A stretch of 64,000 bases of DNA, taken from Donghicola eburneus. GTDB lineage: Bacteria > Pseudomonadota > Alphaproteobacteria > Rhodobacterales > Rhodobacteraceae. The translations under genes were made by a program, and so were the position numbers. The notes beneath the pieces are model-generated. The model was not told the origin of the DNA. It did no database searches and was given only the letters and a program-made list of their open reading frames with translations. The number at the start of each line of letters is the position of its first letter. Within the stretch, counting starts at the first letter, position 1. Shown in pieces: positions 27,346 through 36,486 of this stretch. Location: contig NZ_FOXY01000003.1 of the NCBI RefSeq assembly GCF_900115865.1, positions 1 through 64,000 of the forward strand. Reading direction: 5' to 3'.

Positions 27346-29538
27346 TTACCTCAGGCGGAGCGCATTGAGCGACACAATGATCGAGCTGGAAGACATGGCC
27401 AGCGCGGCAATCAGGGGAGTCGCCAGACCGATAATCGCGAGGGGAACGGCGATCACGTTATAGGCGGTCGCGATGCGGAAGTTTTCTTTGATACGGCTGG
27501 TGGCTTTTCGGGCGGTCACGAGCGAGTCCGCCACGGGGGACAAGTCGCGGCCCAAGAGCACGATATCCGACGCCACGCGGGCCGCGTCCAGAGCTGTGGC
27601 GGGGCTGATCGAGACATCGGCGGCAGCGAGCGCAGCGGTATCGTTCAGGCCGTCGCCGACCATCAGCACATGCGCGCCGCTGGCGGACAGGGATTCGATG
27701 GTGGCGAGCTTGGTTTGGGGTAGGCAGTTCGCTTGGAATTCGTCGATGCCAAGGCGGTTGGCGAGGTCTGTGACCGGGACGTCACTGTCGCCGGACAGCA
27801 GGATCACTCCTTTGCCAGCGGCTTTCAGTGCGGTGATCGTCTCTGCCGCGCCAGCGCGCAGGTCGTCGGCAAAGCGGAACTGCACGGGCGCGTTGTTGCC
27901 CACGCGCAGCCACGCCGAGGTCACGTCGCCTGCCTCTGCCCCGATCCAGTCGTTACGGCCCAAGCGGACGGTCTGACCGCGCCATGTGGCCTCGGTGCCT
28001 TGGCCGGGGCGTTCGGTGATGTCGGTGATCTGCGCGGGCTTGATGCCAGCGGCGCGAGCGGCGGTGGTAATGGCGCGGGACAGGGGGTGGCTGGACCCTT
28101 CGGCCAGCGCCAGCGCGATTTCCAGATCGGCGGTGCTGTGATCGCCAAGGTTGGACAGCACGGGGGTGCCTTCGGTCAGGGTGCCGGTTTTGTCGAATAC
28201 GACGGTGTCCACGGTGGCCAGACGCTCTAGCGCGGTTTCGTGCTTGATCAGCATCCCTTTGCGGAACAGGCGACCAGAGGCGGCGGTGGTCACTGCCGGA
28301 ACCGCTAGACCCAGAGCACAGGGGCAAGTGATGATCAAAACAGCTGCCGCGATGTTCAGAGAGGTGCGCAGGTCCTGCGAATAGATGAACCAGCCGACAA
28401 AGCTGAGCGCCGACAGGATGTGCACGCCGGGCGCATAGAGTTTCGCGGCGCGGTCTGCCAGCGAGGTATAGCGCGAGCGGCCAGATTCCGCGATGGCGAC
28501 CAGATCAGCCATACGGTGCAAGGAGGTGTCTTGGCCCACTGCATTGGCGCGGATGGTCAGGGGGCCGGTCAAATTAACCTCGCCTGCGCTGATCGCTTGG
28601 CCCGGTGCGGCGGCCACGGGCACGGTTTCCCCGGTCAGGAGCGAACGGTCCAGTTCCGAGGTGCCGGTGACAATCTCGCCGTCCACGGGGCAGCGCGAGC
28701 CGGGGCGGACAAGAACTATGTCCCCGATGCGCAGGTCTGCGGCGGCGACGGTTTGCTCTGTTCCGTCGGTGAGGCGGATGGCGCGGGGGACTTCCAATGC
28801 CGCGAGTTCTTCGGCGGCAGAGCGGGCCACGGCGCGGGTGCGATGATCCAGATAGCGGCCAGCCAGCAGGAAGAAGGTCAGGGTGAGCGCGGCGTCGAAA
28901 TAGGCATGGTGGCCGGACAGGGCGGTTTCCCAGACCGACATCACCACGGCGAGCAGGATCGCCAGCGTGATCGGCACATCCATGTTCAGGCGGCCAGCGG
29001 ACAAAGCCTTCCACGCGTTGCGGAAGAAGGGTTGGCCCGAGAACCCGATGGCGGGCAGGGTGATCGCCGCTGAAATCCAGTGGAACATGTCACGGGTGGC
29101 GTCGGCGGCACCGGCCCAGACCGACACCGACAGCAGCATCACGTTCATCGAAGCAAAGCCCGCGACCGCCAGGCGCATCAGCAGATCGCGGCCCGCCTTG
29201 TCCGTGGCGGTGGACTGGATCGTGGCAACGTCGAGTTCATGCGCCTCGTAGCCGATCCCTTCGAGCAGGTTCACCAGATCGGCAGGATCGACGGACATCT
29301 CGGCGTCTACATTGGCGCGCTTCAGGGTCAGGTTGACCCGCGCATCCTTGACGCCCGGATAGGCGTTGAGGGCAGACTCGACCGCGCTGATGCAGGCCGA
29401 GCAGTGAATTGTGGGCAAAGACAGCGCGATCCGTGTGTCTTTGAGCGCCTCGGCGCGGGCGGCGATCGCCTCGGCCGAGGGGGCAGCAACACAGGCCGGA
29501 CACGCCGAAGGGGCCTGACGACTGATCGCGACTGTCAT
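27346..29538 (-). CDS. ccoI: Copper-exporting P1B-type ATPase for cbb3 assembly
   Basis: A 730-residue heavy-metal ATPase (FixI/CtpA class) that moves copper across the membrane for insertion into CcoN. An N-terminal Cys pair (CPAC) is followed by an HMA domain with CSAC at about 42-45. Multiple membrane helices include the ion-binding TCPCALG motif. Cytosolic motifs are the actuator SLLTGETVP, the phosphorylated Asp in DKTGTLTEG, the SHPLSRA nucleotide loop and GDGLNDTAAL. It lies four bases after ccoH and three before ccoS. Confidence 0.93.
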   Translation of the reverse strand: MTVAISRQAPSACPACVAAPSAEAIAARAEALKDTRIALSLPTIHCSACISAVESALNAYPGVKDARVNLTLKRANVDAEMSVDPADLVNLLEGIGYEAHELDVATIQSTATDKAGRDLLMRLAVAGFASMNVMLLSVSVWAGAADATRDMFHWISAAITLPAIGFSGQPFFRNAWKALSAGRLNMDVPITLAILLAVVMSVWETALSGHHAYFDAALTLTFFLLAGRYLDHRTRAVARSAAEELAALEVPRAIRLTDGTEQTVAAADLRIGDIVLVRPGSRCPVDGEIVTGTSELDRSLLTGETVPVAAAPGQAISAGEVNLTGPLTIRANAVGQDTSLHRMADLVAIAESGRSRYTSLADRAAKLYAPGVHILSALSFVGWFIYSQDLRTSLNIAAAVLIITCPCALGLAVPAVTTAASGRLFRKGMLIKHETALERLATVDTVVFDKTGTLTEGTPVLSNLGDHSTADLEIALALAEGSSHPLSRAITTAARAAGIKPAQITDITERPGQGTEATWRGQTVRLGRNDWIGAEAGDVTSAWLRVGNNAPVQFRFADDLRAGAAETITALKAAGKGVILLSGDSDVPVTDLANRLGIDEFQANCLPQTKLATIESLSASGAHVLMVGDGLNDTAALAAADVSISPATALDAARVASDIVLLGRDLSPVADSLVTARKATSRIKENFRIATAYNVIAVPLAIIGLATPLIAALAMSSSSIIVSLNALRLR

Positions 29539-29542
29539 TGGA

Positions 29543-30016
29543 TTAGCCTTTCACGTGCAGCACAAGGCGCTGCTGGAACAGAGTTCCGTCTTCGGACCGC
29601 GCCTTGAGGCGCAGGTTCCAGTTGCCACGGCCCAGAGTGACGGGGGCCGACAGGTCGCTGCCGGTCCACGCAAAAACGGGTGTGGTGTCGTCCCGCGCTT
29701 CGGTCGCGCGGCCCAGAATTGCTTCTTCGATCACGGGGTTTACGGGGCGGCCGTTTTCATCGCGGATCGACAGGATCAGATTGCCACGCTCTAGCCGGAT
29801 TTGGGCATCCCAGCCCAAGGCAAGCTGCGCCTTTTGAGCTTCGTTGAACTTCTGGCTGGCGACATAAGAGTTCTTGGTCTCCAGCCCGGGAAAGGTGTGG
29901 ATGGCGTTGTACGCCATCACAAGGTTTACAGTGATGATCACACCGAAGGCCGCGACAAATCCGGCAAACACGTGCCATCCCTTGAGGCGGAATTCCTGTT
30001 TCGCTGCTTGGGCCAT
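29543..30016 (-). CDS. ccoH: cbb3 oxidase accessory protein CcoH
   Basis: A FixH-family membrane protein of 157 residues. One membrane helix at about residues 13-34 (GWHVFAGFVAAFGVIITVNLVM) is followed by a periplasmic beta-rich domain beginning with the conserved FPGLETKNSYVASQKFNEAQ. CcoH is needed for stable cbb3 assembly and works with CcoI. The ATG at 30016 overlaps the ccoG TGA stop by one base (TGATG). Confidence 0.9.
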   Translation of the reverse strand: MAQAAKQEFRLKGWHVFAGFVAAFGVIITVNLVMAYNAIHTFPGLETKNSYVASQKFNEAQKAQLALGWDAQIRLERGNLILSIRDENGRPVNPVIEEAILGRATEARDDTTPVFAWTGSDLSAPVTLGRGNWNLRLKARSEDGTLFQQRLVLHVKG

Positions 30017-31449
30017 CAATTATCCCTTCCGTTAAAGACGGTGTCTTTGCTCACTTGCTCTTCGGCGACCGGATCGGTGACCGTGATGGTCATTTCGGTC
30101 CGTTCCGCTTGGGCAGCGTCGGTGTCTGGTGCGGCGACGATATAGACGCGCTGCAGCTTGGTGCTGTCTGCCGGAACGTCGGTCACGTTCTCATCATAGC
30201 CTTCAAGCTTCAGTTCGAACACATCCGACGGCGCGACGGTCACGACAAATCCGCGATCCTCGCCATGTTTGTTCCGCAGGCGTACGTCATAGGTGTTGCG
30301 GATCGAGCCATCGGACAAGGTCACAAAAGTCGGGTTGCGGACAGGCGCGACGGTCATGTCGATATCCTGACGGCTGAGAAGCGCGATGATCAGCCCAACG
30401 CCGACCAGCGACCACAGTGCAGTGTAGAGCAGGACGCGTGGGCGGAAGATATGTTTCATGATCGGGCGGGGGGCGTTGCCCTCGCGTTCGAGCTTCTCGT
30501 CCGAGAGCGCGATGTAGTCGATCAGGCCGCGGGGCTTGCCCACCTTGGCCATAATGTCGTCGCAAGCGTCGATGCAGAGTGCACAGGTGATGCATTCCAA
30601 CTGCTGGCCGTTACGGATGTCGATGCCCACGGGGCACACGTTCACGCAGGCCATGCAGTCGATGCAATCGCCTAGGTTCTCGGCGCCTTCGGCCTTACGA
30701 TGCTTGCCGCGGGGTTCACCGCGCCATTCGCGGTAGCCCACGGTAATGGTGTCTTCGTCCATCATGGCCGCCTGAATACGGGGCCAAGGGCAAGCGTAGA
30801 TGCAGATCTGTTCGCGCATAAAGCCACCGAACACAAAGGTGGTCAGGGTCAGAACGCCCATCGTGGTGTAGGCGACGGGGTGCGCCCGGAAATGCAGCAG
30901 ATCATTGAGCAGGGTCGGCGCGTCGGTGAAATAGAACACCCATGCGCCACCGGTCGCGAGGCCGATCAGGAACCACAACGCCCATTTGGTTGCCCTGAGT
31001 CGCGCTTTGCGCAGGTCCATCTTCTTCTGTCGGTGCAGGCGCAAACGCGCGTTGCGGTCGCCCTCGACCCAGCGTTCGACCAGAATAAAGAGGTCGGTCC
31101 AGACCGTCTGTGGGCAGGTATAGCCGCACCAGACACGCCCGAGCGCCGATGTGAACAGGAACAGGCCAAGGCCCGCCATAATGAGAAGGCCCGCGATGAA
31201 GTAGAATTCGTGTGGCCAAATCTCGATAAAGAAGAAAAAGAAGCGGCGGTTCGCCAGATCGACCAGAACGGCCTGGTCGGGTAGGTTGGGGCCGCGATCC
31301 CAGCGGATCCAGGGCGTGATGTAGTAGATGCCCAGAGTGATCGCCATGATCACCCACTTCAGGTTCCGGAATTTACCGCTGACGCGTCTGGGAAATATAG
31401 GTTCGCGTGCGGCGTAAAGTTGGTCTTCTTGCTGATCGGCTTGGTTCAC
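30016..31449 (-). CDS. ccoG: cbb3 oxidase maturation ferredoxin CcoG
   Basis: A 477-residue membrane iron-sulfur protein (FixG/RdxA) that reduces copper for cbb3 assembly. Membrane helices lie in the N-terminal half with the VWCGYTCPQTVW motif. Two 4Fe-4S clusters are served by CIDCMACVNVCP and CITCALCIDACD. A C-terminal immunoglobulin-like domain follows. The start is GTG at 31449, eight bases after GGAG. An FNR box lies 75 bases upstream, so it heads the ccoGHIS operon under oxygen control. Confidence 0.93.
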   Translation of the reverse strand: MNQADQQEDQLYAAREPIFPRRVSGKFRNLKWVIMAITLGIYYITPWIRWDRGPNLPDQAVLVDLANRRFFFFFIEIWPHEFYFIAGLLIMAGLGLFLFTSALGRVWCGYTCPQTVWTDLFILVERWVEGDRNARLRLHRQKKMDLRKARLRATKWALWFLIGLATGGAWVFYFTDAPTLLNDLLHFRAHPVAYTTMGVLTLTTFVFGGFMREQICIYACPWPRIQAAMMDEDTITVGYREWRGEPRGKHRKAEGAENLGDCIDCMACVNVCPVGIDIRNGQQLECITCALCIDACDDIMAKVGKPRGLIDYIALSDEKLEREGNAPRPIMKHIFRPRVLLYTALWSLVGVGLIIALLSRQDIDMTVAPVRNPTFVTLSDGSIRNTYDVRLRNKHGEDRGFVVTVAPSDVFELKLEGYDENVTDVPADSTKLQRVYIVAAPDTDAAQAERTEMTITVTDPVAEEQVSKDTVFNGRDN

Positions 31450-31467
31450 GGAATCGCTCCGGTATGA

Positions 31468-31495
31468 AAAAAGGGCATTAGCTGTTGCCCTTTTT
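31468..31495. terminator. A/T-flanked hairpin in the ccoG leader
   Basis: A 10-bp stem AAAAAGGGCA / TGCCCTTTTT with an eight-base loop sits between the LysR stop and the ccoG start. It looks like a terminator in either direction. Because it is downstream of the FNR box on the ccoG strand, it could end LysR transcripts or attenuate ccoG. Confidence 0.65.
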
Positions 31496-31517
31496 GCAGG
31501 AGCGCCGATCTCGGGCT

Positions 31518-31531
31518 TTGATGCAGGTCAA
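31518..31531. promoter_or_regulatory. FNR box upstream of ccoG
   Basis: TTGAT-GCAG-GTCAA is a near-perfect FNR/FnrL site (consensus TTGAT-N4-ATCAA). Its centre is about 75 bases from the ccoG start codon, consistent with activation of ccoGHIS at low oxygen. Confidence 0.8.
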
Positions 31532-31550
31532 ACCCGAGTCTGTGCCATAG

Positions 31551-32426
31551 CTATTGCGACAATTGGCCCTTCAGCCATTCGGCAAATGTCGACAAAGATT
31601 TCCTCTGAACACCGGGACGGGTCACGAAGTAATAGCCAAGTGCTTCGTTCGGCGATTCGAACAGAACCTTGAGTGATCCGTCCTTGAGTGGGCGGCGGAC
31701 CATGGCGCGGCTGACCAGAGCGATGCCCTCGCCATCCAGCAGGGCGTCCATCAGCTGTGCGTTCGACAGGGGAGTGACCTGCGGACCCTTGGCTGCGGTA
31801 ATACCATGCGCTTCGAGCCAGACACCGGTTTCGTTCGAGCCGGTTTCCTGCAGCCACTTCTGATCCATCAGATCAGCGGGGCCAGAGATTTCTCGGTCCC
31901 CAACCAGTTCAGGGCTGCCAACAAGAACCAGATCTGAGGGCAGCAGTAGGGTGGCCTCGAGTGCAGGCCAGACGCCGGCGCCGTAGCGCACTGCCATGTC
32001 GATGCCAGCGGGACGCAGGTCAACGATCTCGGATGTCGGGTTGAGTAGGACCTCGACCTCGGGATGCAGTTGGCGGAACGCGTCCAGACGGGGCATGAGC
32101 CAGTTGATGGTGAATAGAGGCGCCGCTGCAACCTGCAGTGGTCGGGTCTCATCCCCATCGGTCATTTCTTCGACCTTCTGGTAGATCGTCTCAAGCGCTG
32201 GAAGCAGAACCTGAGCCAGCTGCGTGCCTTCTGGTGTCAGCATGACACCGCGACCCTGACGTGCGACGAGAGGCGTCCCCAAATGCCCCTCGAGCTGCCG
32301 GATCTGCTGGCTGATTGCAGCGTGCGTTACGTTTAAAAGTGCCCCTGCGCGAGAGACACTCCCCGACTGCGCTAGGGCAGCGAATGCCCGCAGCGCGGGC
32401 AAAGAAGGCATGCGAAGCCAATCCAT
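31551..32426 (-). CDS. LysR-family transcriptional regulator (GcvA-like)
   Basis: A 291-residue regulator. The N-terminal helix-turn-helix reads LPALRAFAALAQSGSVSRAGALLNVTHAAISQQIRQLEGHLG, and the rest is a periplasmic-binding-like effector domain with GIDMAVRYGAGVWP, typical of the GcvA/AmpR group. It lies between the two cco operons on the same strand, but its target is unknown. The 446-base AT-rich region upstream should hold its promoter. No divergent gene is present to serve as an obvious target. Confidence 0.85.
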   Translation of the reverse strand: MDWLRMPSLPALRAFAALAQSGSVSRAGALLNVTHAAISQQIRQLEGHLGTPLVARQGRGVMLTPEGTQLAQVLLPALETIYQKVEEMTDGDETRPLQVAAAPLFTINWLMPRLDAFRQLHPEVEVLLNPTSEIVDLRPAGIDMAVRYGAGVWPALEATLLLPSDLVLVGSPELVGDREISGPADLMDQKWLQETGSNETGVWLEAHGITAAKGPQVTPLSNAQLMDALLDGEGIALVSRAMVRRPLKDGSLKVLFESPNEALGYYFVTRPGVQRKSLSTFAEWLKGQLSQ

Positions 32427-32872
32427 TTATTAATCTCGACTAACATTTTTAAAAAAGCAGCGTGGAAAAAACACACTCATACAAAGTTAATATGACCATT
32501 ACATACTTACTCAAGCAGCAAAACAGTTGAAATTTCTATTTTTCCTACGCTGAAGTATAATAATGATCGTTAAGAGGTTGCAAAAACATAGAGAACTCAT
32601 CAGTGCTCTTAACGGGTATACACGTATAAGGTGAACCAAGCGACCCTAATTGTCTAATTAAGGCCAAATTTTGTCCAGTTTGCGCACGATCACCGGGGAT
32701 CAACGCTTACACTTGAGGCTTTTGGGGGGATATTGGGGCGTTTCTAAAAGCAGACCCGTTGGTAAATTTCGGTCTGAGAAAAAAGCGCCGACGTTCTAGG
32801 AAACGCGCGAACAGGACAGAACGTCGGCGCAACCCCGCAGGAAAAAACGGGGTATTCTGTGGTTAGGGGCGG
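32427..32872. other. 446-base gene-free region between ccoP and the LysR gene
   Basis: The LysR-proximal 300 bases are clearly AT-rich. They contain an inverted repeat CGTTAAGAG (32569-32577) / CTCTTAACG (32607-32615) and a TATAAT-like sequence near 32557. The ccoP-proximal part holds a strong terminator (32779-32830). No open frame with a ribosome site was seen. A small RNA or an operator region is possible but unproven. Confidence 0.5.
32779..32830 (-). terminator. Long-stem terminator of the ccoNOQP operon
   Basis: A perfect 13-bp stem (GCGCCGACGTTCT at 32785-32797 / AGAACGTCGGCGC at 32818-32830) with a 20-base loop. On the minus strand it is followed by six T (AAAAAA at 32779-32784). It lies 43 bases past the ccoP stop. 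Confidence 0.9.
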
Positions 32873-33736
32873 TTATTCACCGCCACCCAGACCGTGGACA
32901 TAAGTTGCAACTGCAGCGATTTCCGCATCGGAGAGACGCTCGTTCCAGTTAGGCATGACGCCAAAGCGGGCCTCAGAGACACTGGTGATCAGGGTGTCGT
33001 AATCCCCACCATAGAGCCAGATGGCGTCGGTCAGGTTGGGCGCACCTTGGGTGCGATCGCCTGTGCCGTCGTCAGCGTGGCAGCTGGCGCAGTTGTCTGC
33101 GAATACGACAGCGCCGTCTTCGACCACAGCCGGATCATTAGGCTCTGTGCTCAGGGACATGACGTAGTTCACGACCTGACGGATCTCTGCTTTTGAGAGA
33201 AGTTCGTCAGTGCCAAAGGACGGCATCTGGCTGTAGCGAGCATCCGGATCGGTTTCGTTGCGGATGCCGTGGCTGATGGTGGTGTGGATCTCTTCGATCG
33301 AACCACCCCAGAGCCAGTCGTCGTCCAGCAGGTTGGGGTAACCAGTGGCCCCCGCTGCGCCCGAACCGTGACACTGTGCGCACCAAGTGCGGAACACAGC
33401 AGCGCCAGCGTTGTTGGCGTAGCTCTGCAGGTCAGCGTCCGCGCTGATCTGGGTCAGCTCGGCACTTGCCAGACGGTCGTTGATCGCTGCGTTCGCTTCT
33501 TCGACAGATGCGATTTCTTCTGCAACGTTCTGGCGGGTCGAGAAGCCCAGAATACCCGGGGTTGCGCCGTTCAGCAGAGGCCATGCCGGATAGGCGATGG
33601 TGTAGAGAACGGCCCAAACAATACAGGCGTAGAAGGTCCACAGCCACCAGCGGGGAAGAGGGTTGTTATACTCTTCGATACCGTCCCAGCTGTGACCGGT
33701 GGTTTCGACCTCTTTCTTTTCAGGTTTCTTGCTCAT
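32873..33736 (-). CDS. ccoP: cbb3-type cytochrome c oxidase diheme subunit III
   Basis: A 287-residue membrane-anchored diheme cytochrome c. The N-terminal part has the conserved [22 protein letters not shown] followed by one membrane helix. Two c-type heme sites, CAQCH and CASCH, mark the two cytochrome domains, with likely axial methionines in YSQMPSF and FGVMPNW. It passes electrons from cytochrome c or bc1 to CcoO/CcoN. It overlaps ccoQ by four bases and is last in the operon. Confidence 0.95.
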   Translation of the reverse strand: MSKKPEKKEVETTGHSWDGIEEYNNPLPRWWLWTFYACIVWAVLYTIAYPAWPLLNGATPGILGFSTRQNVAEEIASVEEANAAINDRLASAELTQISADADLQSYANNAGAAVFRTWCAQCHGSGAAGATGYPNLLDDDWLWGGSIEEIHTTISHGIRNETDPDARYSQMPSFGTDELLSKAEIRQVVNYVMSLSTEPNDPAVVEDGAVVFADNCASCHADDGTGDRTQGAPNLTDAIWLYGGDYDTLITSVSEARFGVMPNWNERLSDAEIAAVATYVHGLGGGE

Positions 33737-33921
33737 GTCCGAGCCTCCTCGTGGTCATTTGCCGGGCGATCTTCGTTGCGGAAGATGCTTTCCGCTGGCT
33801 TCCGGTATTCTTTGGTCGAACCGGGACGGAACACCCAAACAATCGCGGAGACGAAGAACCCGAAGAGGAACAACAACATCCAGCTGTCCGCAAACTGGCG
33901 GGTAATGGTGTACATATCCAT
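33733..33921 (-). CDS. ccoQ: cbb3-type oxidase subunit IV
   Basis: A 62-residue single-helix subunit that stabilises CcoP binding. The product [34 protein letters not shown] carries one membrane helix followed by the conserved [10 protein letters not shown]. Of three nearby ATGs, 33921 is best placed, five bases from GAGG. It lies between ccoO and ccoP, as expected. Confidence 0.9.
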   Translation of the reverse strand: MDMYTITRQFADSWMLLFLFGFFVSAIVWVFRPGSTKEYRKPAESIFRNEDRPANDHEEART

Positions 33922-33932
33922 CACATCACCTC

Positions 33933-34658
33933 TTAGCGGCTGGCATCCGGGTTGAAGGTCGAGAAGTCGACCAGCGTACCCAGCATCTGGAGATATGCGA
34001 TCAGAGCATCCATTTCGGAAATGCCGGGCTGACCGTCAAAGTTACGCACCTGCGCGCCGGGGTAGCGTTCCAGCAGACCGTCGTAGTCGCCCCAAGGGTC
34101 GATCTGGACGTTGAAGTCTGCCACAGCGTTTTCCAGCATTTCTTCGGTGTAGGGGACACCAACAAAGGCGTTGGTTTCCATCAGGTCGCGGACATGCTCC
34201 GCTTCGATCAGGGTGTCCTCGAGGAAGCCGTATTTCGGCATCACCGATTCAGGAACGACCGACTGCGGGTTGCGCAGGTGATCTACGTGCCATTCGTCCG
34301 AGTAGCGGCCACCCACACGCGCCAGGTCGGGACCTGTGCGCTTGGAGCCCCACTGGAACGGGTGGTCGTACATCGACTCTGCCGCCAGGCTGTAGTGACC
34401 GTAGCGCTCGACCTCGTCGCGCATCGGGCGGATCATCTGGCTGTGGCAGACGTAGCAACCTTCGCGGATGTAGATGTTGCGGCCTTCGAGCTCCAGCGGA
34501 GAGTAGGGGCGGACGCCCTCTACTTCTTCGATGGTGTTTTCCAGCCAGAACAGCGGGGCGATCTCCACGATGCCACCGATGGTGACAACGAGGAAGGCGA
34601 ACACGAACAGCAGCGAGCCGTTGGTCTCGAGGATTTTGTGCTTATCGAGAATAGACAT
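33933..34658 (-). CDS. ccoO: cbb3-type cytochrome c oxidase monoheme subunit II
   Basis: A 241-residue monoheme cytochrome c. One N-terminal membrane helix ([23 protein letters not shown]) is followed by the heme site [14 protein letters not shown] and a conserved HYSLAAES. The ATG at 34658 (MSILDKHKI) fits homologues; an upstream frame would start inside the ccoN gap. It lies 13 bases after ccoN. Confidence 0.95.
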   Translation of the reverse strand: MSILDKHKILETNGSLLFVFAFLVVTIGGIVEIAPLFWLENTIEEVEGVRPYSPLELEGRNIYIREGCYVCHSQMIRPMRDEVERYGHYSLAAESMYDHPFQWGSKRTGPDLARVGGRYSDEWHVDHLRNPQSVVPESVMPKYGFLEDTLIEAEHVRDLMETNAFVGVPYTEEMLENAVADFNVQIDPWGDYDGLLERYPGAQVRNFDGQPGISEMDALIAYLQMLGTLVDFSTFNPDASR

Positions 34659-34671
34659 GCTCCGGCACTCC

Positions 34672-36276
34672 TTATTCAGCCGGGACAGCGGCACTGGCTT
34701 CGGCTTTCGCCGGCGCTTTGGCCACAGTCATCCAGAGGTTATAGCACATGATGATCGAACCGCTGAGGAACATCACACCACCAAGGCCACGGGCAACGTA
34801 CATCGGGAACTTCGCAGCAACGGTGTCGGCAAAGCTGTTCACGAGGAAGCCGTTTGCGTCCACTTCACGCCACATCAGGCCTTCCATGATACCGGTCACC
34901 CACATGGATGCCGCGTAAAGGATGATGCCGATGGTCGCGAGCCAGAAGTGCCAGCTCACAAGGCTCAGGCTGTACAGACGCTCTTTGTTCCAGAGCTTGG
35001 GAACGAGGTAGTACAGAGCACCGAAGGTGATCATGCCGTTCCAGCCAAGGGCGCCAGAGTGTACGTGTCCGATGGTCCAGTCAGTGTAGTGCGACAGCGA
35101 GTTCACAGCTCGGATCGACATCATCGGGCCTTCGAAGGTCGACATGCCGTAGAAGCCAACCGAGATCACCATCATGCGGATTACAGGGTCTGTGCGCAGC
35201 TTGTCCCATGCTCCCGACAGGGTCATCAGACCGTTGATCATACCACCCCAAGAAGGCATCCAGAGGACGATCGAGAACACCATGCCAAGGGTCGAGGCCC
35301 AGTCAGGCAGCGCGGTGTAGTGCAGGTGGTGGGGACCCGCCCAGATGTAGATGAAAATCAGGGCCCAGAAGTGGATGATCGACAGTTTATAGCTGTAGAC
35401 GGGACGCTCGGCCTGCTTGGGGATGAAGTAGTACATCATGCCCAAGAAGCCCGCAGTCAGGAAGAAGCCCACCGCGTTGTGGCCGTACCACCACTGGGTC
35501 ATCGCATCCTGCACGCCAGAGAAGACCTGCACCGACTTCGAACCCCAGATGCTGACGGGCACCGACAGGTTGTTCACGATGTGCAGCATAGCAACGGTGA
35601 CGATGAAGCTCAGGAAGAACCAGTTCGCCACGTAGATGTGCTTCTCTTTGCGTTTGAAGATGGTGCCCATGAAGACGACCAGATAGACGACCCAAACGAT
35701 GGTCAGCCACCAGTCAACGTACCACTCGGGCTCGGCGTATTCCTTGGACTGGGTTGCGCCCAGAAGGTAGCCGGTCGCCGCTAGAACGATGAACAGGTTA
35801 TAGCCCCAGAACACAAACCATGCAGCGTTGCCGCCAAAAAGGCGCGCCGCCGAGGTACGCTGTACCACATAGAACGATGTCGCGATCAGGGCGTTGCCGC
35901 CGAATGCGAAAATCACCGCGCTGGTGTGCAAGGGACGCAGACGGCCAAAGTTGGCGTAGCCTTCTGCCCATTCAAAGTTCAGTGCCGGAAAGGCCAGCTG
36001 AAATGCAATAAAGGTCCCGGCGAGAAAGCCGACAACGCCCCAGAAGGCGGTGGCGACGACGCCATAGCGAACAACACCGTCCATGTAGCCGGTTTCTACG
36101 GCGACTTTTTTGACGGGTTCATCGGTGTTGCGCAGGGTCCAGAGAAAAAGGCCACCGGCCACAACCATAATAATAATGGCGTGTACCATGTAGGCCAGGT
36201 CGCGCGCGTAGTTGGCGGCGATGGCTGCGAACAGCGTAATCACCCCCAGCGCGGCTAGCTTAAGATAGTTTATCAT
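34672..36276 (-). CDS. ccoN: cbb3-type cytochrome c oxidase catalytic subunit I
   Basis: The heme-copper oxidase core of the high-affinity cbb3 enzyme, 534 residues with about twelve membrane helices. Conserved stretches with metal-ligand histidines are visible: [33 protein letters not shown] (active-site His and cross-linked Tyr region), [13 protein letters not shown], and [16 protein letters not shown]. The ATG at 36276 (MINYLKL) is chosen over a longer frame that would run into the promoter. The FNR box at 36372-36385 would drive ccoNOQP at low oxygen. Confidence 0.96.
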   Translation of the reverse strand: MINYLKLAALGVITLFAAIAANYARDLAYMVHAIIIMVVAGGLFLWTLRNTDEPVKKVAVETGYMDGVVRYGVVATAFWGVVGFLAGTFIAFQLAFPALNFEWAEGYANFGRLRPLHTSAVIFAFGGNALIATSFYVVQRTSAARLFGGNAAWFVFWGYNLFIVLAATGYLLGATQSKEYAEPEWYVDWWLTIVWVVYLVVFMGTIFKRKEKHIYVANWFFLSFIVTVAMLHIVNNLSVPVSIWGSKSVQVFSGVQDAMTQWWYGHNAVGFFLTAGFLGMMYYFIPKQAERPVYSYKLSIIHFWALIFIYIWAGPHHLHYTALPDWASTLGMVFSIVLWMPSWGGMINGLMTLSGAWDKLRTDPVIRMMVISVGFYGMSTFEGPMMSIRAVNSLSHYTDWTIGHVHSGALGWNGMITFGALYYLVPKLWNKERLYSLSLVSWHFWLATIGIILYAASMWVTGIMEGLMWREVDANGFLVNSFADTVAAKFPMYVARGLGGVMFLSGSIIMCYNLWMTVAKAPAKAEASAAVPAE

Positions 36277-36371
36277 ACCACGTCCCTTTGTCTTCCCGCG
36301 AATCCGAAGTGAAATGGACACACGGGCTCCATTGACTGGGGTCATATGGCGTGTCTGAGGCTCACAATTCT

Positions 36372-36385
36372 TTGATCTGAGTCAA
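36372..36385. promoter_or_regulatory. FNR box upstream of ccoN
   Basis: TTGAT-CTGA-GTCAA matches the FNR/FnrL site in nine of ten half-site positions. If centred at -41.5, ccoN transcription would start near 36337, giving a leader of about 60 bases, with TATGAC in -10 position. Confidence 0.85.
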
Positions 36386-36413
36386 TCGCGTCACCAAGGT
36401 CGCATCCGAATTG

Positions 36414-36427
36414 TTGATGCATCTCAA
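36414..36427. promoter_or_regulatory. FNR-type box upstream of the universal stress protein
   Basis: TTGAT-GCAT-CTCAA has one mismatch to the FNR consensus. A class II arrangement places a start near 36462 and a -10 element TAGAGT at 36450-36455, which is present. Confidence 0.7.
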
Positions 36428-36486
36428 AGTGGAGCGTTTTGTCCGAAGGTAGAGTCTCTCTCAGATGTCCAACTCAGGAGGACGAG

